This document shows, in pieces, positions 13,345 through 20,354 of a stretch of DNA of 20,383 bases. This DNA is from an uncultured Caulobacter sp. (lineage in GTDB: Bacteria > Pseudomonadota > Alphaproteobacteria > Caulobacterales > Caulobacteraceae): NCBI GenBank assembly GCA_937991555.1, contig CALKHU010000276.1:1-20383 (forward strand), read 5' to 3'. A program made the translations under genes and the position numbers. Within the stretch, counting starts at the first letter, position 1. Each line of letters begins with the position of its first letter. A model generated the notes under the pieces. The model saw nothing but the letters and a program-made list of their open reading frames with translations, did no database searches and had not been told where the DNA came from.

Positions 13345-13538
13345 GCCTTCCGCGCTCGGCGCTCAGCGATCAAGCGGTCGAGTTCCGCCTCCGCCTCGTC
13401 GACCGAATATGAGACGCCCGTACGCCGATACTCTTCGAGAGCGGCGAAGGTCGCCGCCTGCTCTCCGTCGTCATAGACGGCCGGCGCCTCTTCGACGCCG
13501 TGAGCACGGTCCGGTCGAGGTATCGTGGGCTTCGACAT
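13341..13538 (-). CDS. Short antitoxin partner of the ParE-type toxin
   Basis: A 65-residue acidic protein directly upstream of and overlapping the toxin. The C-terminal half AALEEYRRTGVSYSVDEAEAELDRLIAERRARKA looks like a toxin-wrapping region seen in type II antitoxins: an EYRRTG turn, then an amphipathic helix. The N-terminal 30 residues are polar and contain no recognisable ribbon-helix-helix, HTH or SpoVT-AbrB DNA-binding domain. The ATG at 13538 has AGGG 8 nt upstream. It begins 38 nt after the end of amn on the same strand, so read-through transcription is possible. Antitoxin role is inferred from size, position and overlap. Confidence 0.75.
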   Translation of the reverse strand: MSKPTIPRPDRAHGVEEAPAVYDDGEQAATFAALEEYRRTGVSYSVDEAEAELDRLIAERRARKA

Positions 13539-13576
13539 GGACCGACCCTACGCCTCTGCCGCCGCCCCGTCCAGCT

Positions 13577-15028
13577 CTACCGGAACGGCGGCTCGTCGAA
13601 GGCGCGCAACTTCCGCGAGTGCAGGTTCGGGCCCTCCGCCCGCAGCAGGTCCACCGTGGCGATGCCGATCTGGAGGTGCTGGCTGATGGCGCGCTCGTAG
13701 AAGGCGTTGGCCTGTCCCGGCAGCTTGATCTCGCCGTGCAGCGGCTTGTCGGAGACGCAGAGCAGCGTGCCGTAGGGCACCCGGAAGCGGTAGCCCTGGG
13801 CGGCGATGGTGGCGCTCTCCATGTCGATGGCGACGGCCCGGCTCTGGTTGAAGCGGATGGCGCTGGACGTGTAGCGCAGCTCCCAGTTCCGGTCGTCGGT
13901 GGTCACCACCGTGCCGGTGCGCAGGCGGCGTTTGAGGCTCTCGCCGCTCTCGCCGCTGACCAGCTTGGCCGCGTCGTAGAGCGCCCGCTGCATCTCGGCG
14001 ATCGACGGGATCGGGATGTCGGGCGGCAGGACCTCGTCCAGCACGTGGTCGTCGCGGAGGTAGGCGTGGGCCAGCACATAGTCGCCGATGGTCTGGCTGC
14101 CGCGCAGGCCGCCGCAGTGGCCGATCATGATCCAGGCCTGGGGCCGCAGCACCGCCAGGTGGTCGGTTATGGTCTTGGCGTTGGAGGGGCCGACGCCGAT
14201 GTTGACCAGGGTGATGCCCCGGCCGCCGGGGGCCATCAGGTGATAGGCGGGCATCTGGTGTCGCCGCCAGGGGCCGTTGGCGATGGCCAGTTCGGGCTCG
14301 GGCGTCTCGGCGGTGACGAGGATGTTCCCCGGCGCTGACAGGCCGGTGTAGGGCGAGCCCGCCTTGCCCAGCTGCTCGCAGCCCCAGCGCACGAACTCGT
14401 CGACATAGCGATGGTAGTTGGTGAACAGGATGTACTGCTGCACATGCTCGGCCGGCGCGCCGGTGTAGTGCTTCAGCCGGGCCAGCGAGAAATCGGTGCG
14501 CAGGCCGTCGAACAGCGCCAGCGGGCGGCTTTCCTCCAGCGCCGGGTTCCACAGGCCGTCGGCCAGCTCGTCGCCGATGTGGGCCAGCTCGGTGGTCGGG
14601 AACCAGCGGGCGATCTCCGCCGCCGAGACATCGGCCAGCTGCAGGTCGCCGCCGTCCAGCACGTACGGGAACGGGATCTCCTGCATCGAGCGGCCGACGT
14701 CGGCGGTCGCGCCGAAGTCCTGCATCATCAGCGCCAGCTGCTCGACCAGGAAGTCGCGGAACATGCCCGGGCGGGTGACGGTGGTGGCGTAATGGCCGGG
14801 CAGGCCGATGCGGGCGTAGGCGCGGCTGATCCGCGGGTAGCCGCTTTCGCCGCTCCAGTGCAGCCGAAGTTCGGGGTAGGCGTACGTGCCGTCGAGGCGG
14901 CGGGCCGGATCGGGGCGTCGCCCCTCCGTCAGGAAGGCCTTCAGGTCGGCCCGCAGGGCCGCGACGGAGCGGTCGTATTGTTCAATGAGCCGCTCGACGA
15001 TGGCGGCTGCGTCTTTCTCATGAGTCAT
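13577..15028 (-). CDS. amn: AMP nucleosidase
   Basis: Hydrolyses AMP to adenine and ribose 5-phosphate, adjusting adenylate levels. The 483-residue protein is almost the length of E. coli Amn (484) and has its layout: an N-terminal AMP-nucleosidase domain (RPDPARRLDGTYAYPELRLHW and PRISRAYARIGLPGHYATTVTRP), a middle region (LFTNYHRYVDEFVRWGC), and a C-terminal nucleoside-phosphorylase-like catalytic domain (GITLVNIGVGPSNAKTITDHLAVLRP, WIMIGHCGGLRGSQTIGDYVLA, VAIDMESATIAAQGYRFRVPYGTLLCVSDKPLHGEIKL). The DMES aspartate/glutamate pair is the expected catalytic and ribose-binding site. The ATG at 15028 has no Shine-Dalgarno but is 5 nt downstream of a strong -10 box, so a leaderless transcript is likely. 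It is divergent from htpX and followed by the toxin-antitoxin pair. Confidence 0.96.
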   Translation of the reverse strand: MTHEKDAAAIVERLIEQYDRSVAALRADLKAFLTEGRRPDPARRLDGTYAYPELRLHWSGESGYPRISRAYARIGLPGHYATTVTRPGMFRDFLVEQLALMMQDFGATADVGRSMQEIPFPYVLDGGDLQLADVSAAEIARWFPTTELAHIGDELADGLWNPALEESRPLALFDGLRTDFSLARLKHYTGAPAEHVQQYILFTNYHRYVDEFVRWGCEQLGKAGSPYTGLSAPGNILVTAETPEPELAIANGPWRRHQMPAYHLMAPGGRGITLVNIGVGPSNAKTITDHLAVLRPQAWIMIGHCGGLRGSQTIGDYVLAHAYLRDDHVLDEVLPPDIPIPSIAEMQRALYDAAKLVSGESGESLKRRLRTGTVVTTDDRNWELRYTSSAIRFNQSRAVAIDMESATIAAQGYRFRVPYGTLLCVSDKPLHGEIKLPGQANAFYERAISQHLQIGIATVDLLRAEGPNLHSRKLRAFDEPPFR

Positions 15029-15033
15029 GGCCG

Positions 15034-15041
15034 CTTATAGC
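15034..15041 (-). promoter_or_regulatory. -10 box of the amn promoter (GCTATAAG)
   Basis: On the minus strand GCTATAAG matches GCTANAWC at seven of eight positions and is 5 nt from the amn ATG. No good -35 is visible at the standard distance. Transcription would begin at or next to the ATG, giving a leaderless message. Consensus-based inference. Confidence 0.45.
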
Positions 15042-15071
15042 GACACGGCGTGACCATGGCGAGACAGGCCG

Positions 15072-15099
15072 CTTGAAGGTCGGCGAACCGTGTCCACAT
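15072..15099 (+). promoter_or_regulatory. Possible heat-shock (sigma-32-like) promoter of htpX
   Basis: CTTGAA at 15072-15077 equals the sigma-32 -35 core. CCACAT at 15094-15099 is five of six to CCCCAT, at 16-nt spacing, ending 8 nt before the htpX ATG. htpX is heat-shock controlled in several proteobacteria. The alternative is a housekeeping promoter using TTGAAG and CATAAG. Inference only. Confidence 0.4.
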
Positions 15100-15107
15100 A
15101 AGGGCTC

Positions 15108-16016
15108 ATGAACAACTCGCTCCGCACCTTCATGCTGCTGGCCGCCCTGACGGCCATCTTCATCGTCGCCGGCTACCTGATCGGGGGCACGGCGGGCATG
15201 CTGATCGCCCTGGTCCTCGCCGGCGCCATGAACCTGGTCAGCTACTGGAACGCCGACAAGATCGTGCTGCGGATGTACGGCGCGGTCGAGGTCGACGAGC
15301 GCCACCCGGATGCGCTGATCCGGACCTATGTCGCCGACACCCTCGCGCTGGCGGACGGCGCCGGCCTGCCACGGCCGAAGGTCTACGTCATCGAGACCGA
15401 CCAGCCGAACGCCTTCGCCACCGGCCGCAACCCGGAGAACGCCGCCGTCGCGGCCACCGTCGGCCTGCTGCGCCTGCTCGACCGCCGCGAGATCCGCGGC
15501 GTGATGGCGCACGAACTGGCGCACGTGAAGAACCGCGACACCCTGACCATGACGGTCACCGCCACCATCGCCGGCGCCATCTCCGCCCTGGCCAACATCG
15601 CCTTCTTCTTCGGCGGCGACCGCGACCGGCCGGCCGGCATGATCGGAACCATCCTGATCGCCGTCCTGGCGCCGATCGCGGCCGCCTTGGTGCAGATGGC
15701 CATCAGCCGCGGCCGCGAGTACGAGGCCGACCGCCACGGCGCGGAGATCAGCGGCGACCCGCAGGCCCTCGCCGACGCCCTGGCCAGGATGGAGGCCTAC
15801 GCCCATCGCACGGTCAACGAGACGGCCGAGCGCAATCCGGCGACGGGCCAGATGTTCATCATCAACCCGCTCGTCGGCCGCGGCGCCGACAACCTGTTCT
15901 CGACCCACCCGGCGACCCACAACCGGATCGAGGCGCTGATGCAGCTCGCCGGCGTCGCGCGCCGCGGTGGGACCGCCGTGCCCCCGACGCCCGGCCGCAC
16001 CGGCCCCTGGAGCTGA
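15108..16016 (+). CDS. htpX: Membrane zinc metalloprotease HtpX
   Basis: An M48-family inner-membrane protease that degrades misfolded or damaged membrane proteins with FtsH. The 302-residue product has two N-terminal membrane helices (about 7-24 and 29-45). The zinc motif is MAHELAHVKNRDTL, His134 and His138 with catalytic Glu135. Two central helices follow (about 148-168 and 176-198), then the third zinc ligand Glu204 in SRGREYEADRHGA. STHPATHNRIEAL ends the catalytic domain; FSTHP is a family hallmark. Length is normal. The ATG at 15108 has AAGGG 3 nt upstream, close for a ribosome-binding site; a transcript starting at the promoter proposed here would be leaderless or nearly so. It diverges from amn (79-nt gap) and precedes the LuxR-type gene by 39 nt. 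Confidence 0.95.
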   Translation: MNNSLRTFMLLAALTAIFIVAGYLIGGTAGMLIALVLAGAMNLVSYWNADKIVLRMYGAVEVDERHPDALIRTYVADTLALADGAGLPRPKVYVIETDQPNAFATGRNPENAAVAATVGLLRLLDRREIRGVMAHELAHVKNRDTLTMTVTATIAGAISALANIAFFFGGDRDRPAGMIGTILIAVLAPIAAALVQMAISRGREYEADRHGAEISGDPQALADALARMEAYAHRTVNETAERNPATGQMFIINPLVGRGADNLFSTHPATHNRIEALMQLAGVARRGGTAVPPTPGRTGPWS

Positions 16017-16055
16017 AGCTGGCGCGGGCGGCGGGCGGCCACTAGGCTCGCCGCG

Positions 16056-16469
16056 ATGGCTCGCACGGTGCTCCTCTACGGCCTCGTCCTGGCGCTCGGC
16101 GCGGTGGCGCTGCAGTGGATGCAGTATCAGTTCTGGGTCCGCCTGCACGCGGTCGAACTCTGGGTCGGGCTGGTCGCGGCGGCGTTCCTCGGCCTCGGCG
16201 TCTGGATCGGCGCCGGGGCGCTGCGGCCCCGGTTCGAGGCCGTGTTCGAGCCCAATGAGGCCGCCGCCGGGCAGCTCGGACTCACACGCCGCGAACGCGA
16301 AGTGCTCGCCCTCCTGGCCGCGGGCCGGTCGAACAAGGAGATCGCCCGCCAGCTCGGGCTCTCGCCCAACACCGTGAAGACGCACGTCGCGAGTCTGTAC
16401 GGGAAGCTGGGCGCCGTGCGTCGCACCGACGCCGTCCTGCGGGCGCGGGAGCTGCGCCTGATTCCCTGA
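16056..16469 (+). CDS. Membrane-anchored LuxR-type helix-turn-helix regulator
   Basis: A 137-residue protein with two membrane helices (about 4-22 and 33-54), a short linker and a LuxR/GerE-type HTH (about 74-135): LGLTRREREVLALLAAGRSNKEIARQLGLSPNTVKTHVASLYGKLGAVRRTDAV. The scan helix (SNKEIARQLGLS) and recognition helix (PNTVKTHVASLYGKL) are complete. No receiver, autoinducer or PAS domain is present and no kinase lies nearby, so the membrane helices or an interacting membrane protein must supply the signal. The adjacent DUF4199-like membrane protein is the natural candidate. The ATG at 16056 lacks a clear ribosome-binding site. It follows htpX by 39 nt and may be co-transcribed. Repeats in the gap after it (16473-16510) may be its own binding sites; that is inference. 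Confidence 0.85.
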   Translation: MARTVLLYGLVLALGAVALQWMQYQFWVRLHAVELWVGLVAAAFLGLGVWIGAGALRPRFEAVFEPNEAAAGQLGLTRREREVLALLAAGRSNKEIARQLGLSPNTVKTHVASLYGKLGAVRRTDAVLRARELRLIP

Positions 16470-16472
16470 TCA

Positions 16473-16510
16473 TTCCGGGCGATCTGGCCGAAATCACCCT
16501 TTCGGGCGAT
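16473..16510. repeat. Direct repeat TTYCGGGCGAT x2 with internal dyad
   Basis: TTCCGGGCGAT (16473-16483) and TTTCGGGCGAT (16500-16510) differ at one base and are 27 nt apart. CCGAAA (16488-16493) and TTTCGG (16500-16505) form an inverted repeat between them. The site is in the gap between the LuxR-type regulator and the DUF4199-like gene, 59-96 nt before the latter's start, so an operator for the regulator is plausible. Confidence 0.4.
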
Positions 16511-16568
16511 TGTTCCCCGGGGTCGTCGCGCCTTGCATGGGGCCTCGATCCGCAAGAGGGGGACCACC

Positions 16569-17111
16569 ATGCTCCGCACTGTCCTGGCCTACGGCGTCAT
16601 CGCCGGCCTGATCGTCATCGTGCCGATGGGCGTCATGCTCAGCCTGGGCGATTTCGGCGACACCAGCCACTCGCAGCTGACCGGCTACACGATCATGCTG
16701 CTGGCCTTCAGCCTGATCTTTTTCGGGGTGAAGCGTCACCGCGACCGCGCCCTGGGAGGCGTGATCCGCTTCCTGCCGGCCCTGCTCGCCGGGCTCGGCA
16801 TCAGCGCCGTCGCCGGCGCGATCTACGTCGTCGGCTGGGAGATCACCCTCGCCGCCACCGACTACCGGTTCATGGACGAGTACGCCGCCGCCATGCTCGC
16901 CCAGGCGCGGGACAAGGGCGCCTCGGCCGCCGAACTGGCGCGGATCACGGCGGACATGGCCTCGATGAAGACCCTCTACGCCAACCCGCTGTTCCGCATG
17001 CCGATGACCTTCGTGGAGATCTTCCCGGTCGGGGTTCTGGTCTCGATCATCACGGCGGCCCTGCTGCGCAACAGCCGCTTCCTGCCGATGAAGGTGGAGC
17101 GCGCCCTCTAG
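16569..17111 (+). CDS. DUF4199-like membrane protein
   Basis: A 180-residue inner-membrane protein with four hydrophobic helices (about 4-24, 35-53, 66-88 and 150-170). Between the third and fourth is a soluble segment, EYAAAMLAQARDKGASAAELARITADMASMKTLYANPL, matching the DUF4199 pattern of two N-terminal TM helices, a central pair and an amphipathic loop. Function of the family is unknown. The ATG at 16569 has AGAGGGGGA upstream and begins at the first membrane helix; an upstream in-frame TTG is less likely. It follows the LuxR-type gene by 99 nt, and DUF4199-plus-HTH pairs are a plausible membrane signalling unit. Its stop shares CTAG with the stop of the converging minus-strand gene. Confidence 0.75.
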   Translation: MLRTVLAYGVIAGLIVIVPMGVMLSLGDFGDTSHSQLTGYTIMLLAFSLIFFGVKRHRDRALGGVIRFLPALLAGLGISAVAGAIYVVGWEITLAATDYRFMDEYAAAMLAQARDKGASAAELARITADMASMKTLYANPLFRMPMTFVEIFPVGVLVSIITAALLRNSRFLPMKVERAL

Positions 17112-17473
17112 CGCGGCGGCAGCTCGAAGGGGGCTGCGTAAAGGTCCGCAGCCTCCTTCGTCAGCGACGCCAGCTCCGCGAACAGCACCTCGTCCGCGAC
17201 CTTGAAGTTGAAGCAGCTCTTGCCCTGCATCCGCTTCCGCAGCGCCGGCGAGATCTTCGCAGCCAGCGCAGGGTGTGTGTAGACCGGCATCAGGTGGTAG
17301 CTGACGTAGGCCCTGCCCTCGCGAACCCCGCCGAACCACATCCGCTCGCCCCTTCGGGCCGGGTTGTCCCAGGGCGCGACGAGGGCCCCGCCCTCGCCCG
17401 GGACCATACCCGGCGCGGAGTCGGCCATCAGCGCGCGAAGGCGGGCGGCGAGGTCGGTGAATTGTCCGGCCAT
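17108..17473 (-). CDS. DUF1801-like small protein
   Basis: A 121-residue cytoplasmic protein. I recognise a pattern close to the DUF1801 (YdhG/frataxin-like fold) group: MWFGGVREGRAYVSYHLMPVYTHPALAAKISPALRKRMQGKSCFNFK, then VLFAELASLTKEAADLY. The RMQGKSCFNF segment is the most distinctive. The function is not known; assignment is by resemblance and could be wrong in detail. The ATG at 17473 has GGAGG 8 nt upstream and gives the conserved start MAGQFTDLAARLRALM. It is convergent with the DUF4199-like gene with overlapping stop codons (CTAG) and divergent from the symporter gene (117-nt gap). Confidence 0.7.
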   Translation of the reverse strand: MAGQFTDLAARLRALMADSAPGMVPGEGGALVAPWDNPARRGERMWFGGVREGRAYVSYHLMPVYTHPALAAKISPALRKRMQGKSCFNFKVADEVLFAELASLTKEAADLYAAPFELPPR

Positions 17474-17590
17474 CCATGACCCTCCGAAGAAACGGAATGG
17501 TCCGCTAGTCCGGGGCGGTTCGCAAGCGCATGGACGGCCGACCGTTTCCCGGCCAAACAGGCGCATCGTTCTCTCGTCGGGGAAAGCCGG

Positions 17591-18856
17591 ATGAACCGCA
17601 TCTTCACCGCCCTCATCGTGGCGTCCATGGTCCTCGGGATCGCCGTGGGCTGGATCTGTCACGTCACGCTGGACGCCGACCAGGCGGCGCAGGCGGGGGC
17701 CTGGTTCAAGGTCGTCACCGACGTGTTCCTGCGGCTGATCAAGATGATCATCGCGCCGCTGGTCTTCTCCACCCTGGTCGCGGGCATCGCGCACATGGGC
17801 GACGCCGCGAGCGTCGGCCGGGTGGGGGCCAAGACCATGGCCTGGTTCATCACCGCCTCGGTCTTCTCGCTGCTGCTGGGCCTGGTCATGGTCCACCTGC
17901 TGCAGCCGGGCGTCGGTCTCGACCTGCCGCCCCCCGACACCGCCGCGGCCGCCGGCGCGGTCGACGCCAGCAAGCTGACGCTGCAGGAGTTCATCACCCA
18001 CGTCTTCCCGAGCTCGATCTTCGACGCCATGGCGAAGAACGAGATCCTGCAGATCGTGGTCTTCTCGATCTTCGTCGGCGTCGCCGTCGCGGCGCTGGAC
18101 GACAAGGCTCCGGCGATCCTGACCCTGGTCGAGCAGGTCGCCCAGATCATGCTCAAGGTGACGGGCTATGTGATGAAGCTGGCCCCGCTGGCCATCTTCG
18201 CCGCCCTCGCCGGCACGGTGACGAAGTACGGCGTCGACATCCTCGCCGTGTACGCCAAGTTCATCGGGGGCTTCTACCTGTCGCTCGGCGTGCTCTGGGG
18301 CCTGCTGGCGCTCGCCGGCCTGCTGATCGTCGGCCCGCGCATCCTGACGCTGCTGGGCATGGTCCGGCAGCCGATCCTGCTGGCCTTCGCCACCGCCAGC
18401 TCCGAGGCGGCCTATCCGAAGACGCTCGAACAGCTGGAGCGGTTCGGGGTCGGCAAGAAGGTGGCCTCCTTCGTCCTGCCGCTGGGCTACTCGTTCAATC
18501 TCGACGGGTCGATGATGTACTGCACCTTCGCGACCCTGTTCATCGCCCAGATCTTCGGGATCGAGATGACCATCGGCCAGCAGGTCACGATGCTGCTGCT
18601 GCTGATGGTCACCTCCAAGGGCATGGCCGGCGTGCCGCGGGCGTCGCTGGTGGTGATCGCCGCCACCCTCGCCTACTTCGACCTGCCGGAGGCCGGCATC
18701 GCCCTGATCCTGGCGGTCGACCATCTGCTCGACATGGGCCGCAGCGCGACCAACGTCGTCGGCAACTCGGTCGCCTCGGCGGTCGTGGCCAAGTGGGAGA
18801 AGCAGCTTGGCCCGACCGCCCCGGAACGGGAGCCCGAGCCACAGCCGGCGATGTGA
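17591..18856 (+). CDS. Dicarboxylate/amino acid:cation symporter (DAACS family)
   Basis: A 421-residue sodium- or proton-coupled symporter for dicarboxylates, glutamate or a related substrate, in the inner membrane. Eight membrane helices plus two re-entrant hairpins are expected. The signature hairpin 1 sequence is ATASSEAAYPKTLEQLE (SSEAAYP 270-276, where many relatives have SSxATLP). The cation-site helix carries FNLDGSMMY (302-310) where NxDGT is usual. Hairpin 2 and the substrate helix are represented by MVTSKGMAGVPRASLVV and DHLLDMGRSATNVVGNSVAS. The Thr-to-Ser change in NLDGS and Tyr in EAAYP may alter specificity, so no substrate is named. GGGGAAAG precedes the ATG at 17591. Family is certain, substrate is not. 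Confidence 0.92.
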   Translation: MNRIFTALIVASMVLGIAVGWICHVTLDADQAAQAGAWFKVVTDVFLRLIKMIIAPLVFSTLVAGIAHMGDAASVGRVGAKTMAWFITASVFSLLLGLVMVHLLQPGVGLDLPPPDTAAAAGAVDASKLTLQEFITHVFPSSIFDAMAKNEILQIVVFSIFVGVAVAALDDKAPAILTLVEQVAQIMLKVTGYVMKLAPLAIFAALAGTVTKYGVDILAVYAKFIGGFYLSLGVLWGLLALAGLLIVGPRILTLLGMVRQPILLAFATASSEAAYPKTLEQLERFGVGKKVASFVLPLGYSFNLDGSMMYCTFATLFIAQIFGIEMTIGQQVTMLLLLMVTSKGMAGVPRASLVVIAATLAYFDLPEAGIALILAVDHLLDMGRSATNVVGNSVASAVVAKWEKQLGPTAPEREPEPQPAM

Positions 18857-18940
18857 TGTAGGGAAAGTTTTGAAAAAAGACTTGCCTTCCGTGCGGGGCG
18901 CCCGGACATCCTGACGGCCACCCTTCCAGGGAGGCCCGCC
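18857..18940. other. Short AT-rich gap before the crotonase gene
   Basis: The first 25 nt after the symporter stop (GGGAAAGTTTTGAAAAAAGA, 18861-18880) are the most A/T-rich bases in the 3' half of the window. They may serve as an upstream promoter element for the crotonase gene: TTGCCT (18882-18887) and GACATC (18905-18910) with 17-nt spacing are a weak -35/-10. No terminator is apparent. Confidence 0.3.
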
Positions 18941-19705
18941 ATGAGCGTTTCCATCACCCGCGACGGTCCGGTGACCGTCGTCGCCATCGACCGCCCCGAG
19001 CGCCGTAACGCCGTCGACGCGGACACGGCCCGCGCCCTCTACGACGCCTTCAGGGCGTTCGACGCCGACGAGGAGGCCAGCGTCGCCGTGCTGACCGGAA
19101 CCGGCGGCGCCTTCTGCGCCGGAGCGGACCTCAAGGCCGTCGCGACCGGGCAGGGCAACCGCGTCGAGCGCGACGGCGACTTCGGCCCGATGGGCCCGAC
19201 CCGACTGCGCCTGACCAAGCCGGTGATCGCCGCGATCGAAGGCCATGCGGTGGCAGGCGGCCTGGAACTGGCCGCCTGGTGCGACCTGCGGGTGGCCGCG
19301 AGGGGGGCGACCTTCGGCGTCTTCTGCCGCCGGTTCGGCGTGCCGCTGATCGACCTCGGCACCGTGCGCCTGCCGCGCCTGATCGGCGCCTCGCGGGCCC
19401 TGGACCTGATCCTGACCGGACGGCCGGTCGGCGCGGAGGAGGCCTTCGCGATCGGCCTCGCCAACCGCCTGGTCGAGGACGGCCAGGCGCTGGAGGCGGC
19501 CATCGCCCTCGCCCGCCAGATCGCCGCGTTTCCCCAGACCTGCCTGCGCAACGACCGGCTCTCGGCGATGGAGCAGTGGAGCCTGGACTGGGAGGCGGCG
19601 ACGGCCTTCGAGACCGCCGTCGGCCTGGAGACCCTGCGCTCGGGCGAGGCGGTCGCCGGTGCGACCCGGTTCAGCGGCGGCGAAGGCCGCGGAGGACAGT
19701 TCTGA
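18941..19705 (+). CDS. Enoyl-CoA hydratase/isomerase-family (crotonase) protein with atypical active site
   Basis: A 254-residue crotonase-fold protein acting on acyl-CoA thioesters. The oxyanion-hole segments are intact: GAFCAGADLKAV (57-67) and GHAVAGGLELAAWCDLRVA (101-119). The segment FGVPLIDLGTVRLPRLIG (132-149) lacks the usual PE glutamate (Leu136 replaces it) and lacks the PGxGG loop; the second catalytic glutamate is replaced by Asp155 in RALDLILTG. Hydratase chemistry with two glutamates is therefore unlikely to operate in the standard way. This FGVPLID-type subgroup is common and mostly uncharacterised, so I give no symbol. The ATG at 18941 has GGGAGG upstream. The stop overlaps the thioesterase start by one base (TGATG). 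Confidence 0.9.
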   Translation: MSVSITRDGPVTVVAIDRPERRNAVDADTARALYDAFRAFDADEEASVAVLTGTGGAFCAGADLKAVATGQGNRVERDGDFGPMGPTRLRLTKPVIAAIEGHAVAGGLELAAWCDLRVAARGATFGVFCRRFGVPLIDLGTVRLPRLIGASRALDLILTGRPVGAEEAFAIGLANRLVEDGQALEAAIALARQIAAFPQTCLRNDRLSAMEQWSLDWEAATAFETAVGLETLRSGEAVAGATRFSGGEGRGGQF

Positions 19706-20136
19706 TGACCGTGCAGGATTCGCCCGACTTCGCCCCCGCCTTCACCGAACGCCAGCAGGGCTGCCTGCCCGGCGTCCTCGGCATGGAGTGGGAGACCGTC
19801 CAGCGCGGCCTCGTGCGCGGCCGCTTCACGGTCCAGAAGCATCACATGGCGCCGAACGGCTTCCTGCACGCAGCCAGCGTCGTCACCCTGGCCGACAGCG
19901 CCTGCGGCTACGGCAGCGTCGTCTCCCTGCCCGAGGGCGCCAGCGGCTTCACGACGATCGAGCTCAAGACCAACTTCCTGGGCACCGCCCGCGAGGGCGT
20001 CGTCGCCTGCGAGGCGCGGCTGGTCCACGGCGGCCGCACCACGCAACTGTGGGACGCCGAGGTCCGGCACGTAGACACCGGCAAGGTCATCGCCCTGTTC
20101 CGGTGCACACAGGCCGTGCTCTGGCCGAAGGCCTGA
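19705..20136 (+). CDS. PaaI-type hotdog-fold thioesterase
   Basis: A 143-residue single-domain hotdog protein of the PaaI/YbgC-like thioesterase type, expected to hydrolyse acyl-CoA or aromatic acyl-CoA thioesters in the cytoplasm. The core helix and turn KHHMAPNGFLHAASVVTLADSACGYGS corresponds to the hotdog active site (usual HxNGxxHGGxxxxLADxA), with Asn in PNG, His in FLHAA (Ala in place of the usual Gly-Gly) and ADSA. Strands GFTTIELKTNFLGTAREGVVACEARLVHGGRTTQLWDAEVRH complete the sheet. It starts on the last base of the crotonase stop, so they are coupled and likely share a pathway. Substrate is unknown. Confidence 0.88.
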   Translation: MTVQDSPDFAPAFTERQQGCLPGVLGMEWETVQRGLVRGRFTVQKHHMAPNGFLHAASVVTLADSACGYGSVVSLPEGASGFTTIELKTNFLGTAREGVVACEARLVHGGRTTQLWDAEVRHVDTGKVIALFRCTQAVLWPKA

Positions 20137-20187
20137 CGGTCGGCTCCCGCCGTCGGCGGAGGCCCCGAAAACCCGTCAAACAGGCGC

Positions 20188-20216
20188 TTGCGAAAACGGA
20201 TCGGCGTCGCTAGGTT
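20188..20216 (+). promoter_or_regulatory. Probable promoter of tRNA-Ser
   Basis: TTGCGA (20188-20193) and TAGGTT (20211-20216), the latter within GCTAGGTT, are spaced by 17 nt. Transcription would start near 20223, giving a leader of about 38 nt before the tRNA. Consensus-based inference. Confidence 0.45.
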
Positions 20217-20260
20217 CCGCGCCTTCCGCTCAGGGGCCCCGGCCCCGACACCCGGCGTAC

Positions 20261-20350
<90 letters not shown>

Positions 20351-20354
20351 CCCA

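Noticed and set aside
13060..13538. Sign of a mobile element carrying the toxin-antitoxin pair
   Set aside because: No flanking repeats, integrase or transposase are visible, and base composition matches the neighbours.
17108..19246. Very long minus-strand frame (712 codons) over the symporter region
   Set aside because: Only its last 121 codons form a real gene (17108-17473). The rest is Asp/Gln/His/Arg-rich shadow sequence opposite the symporter and crotonase.
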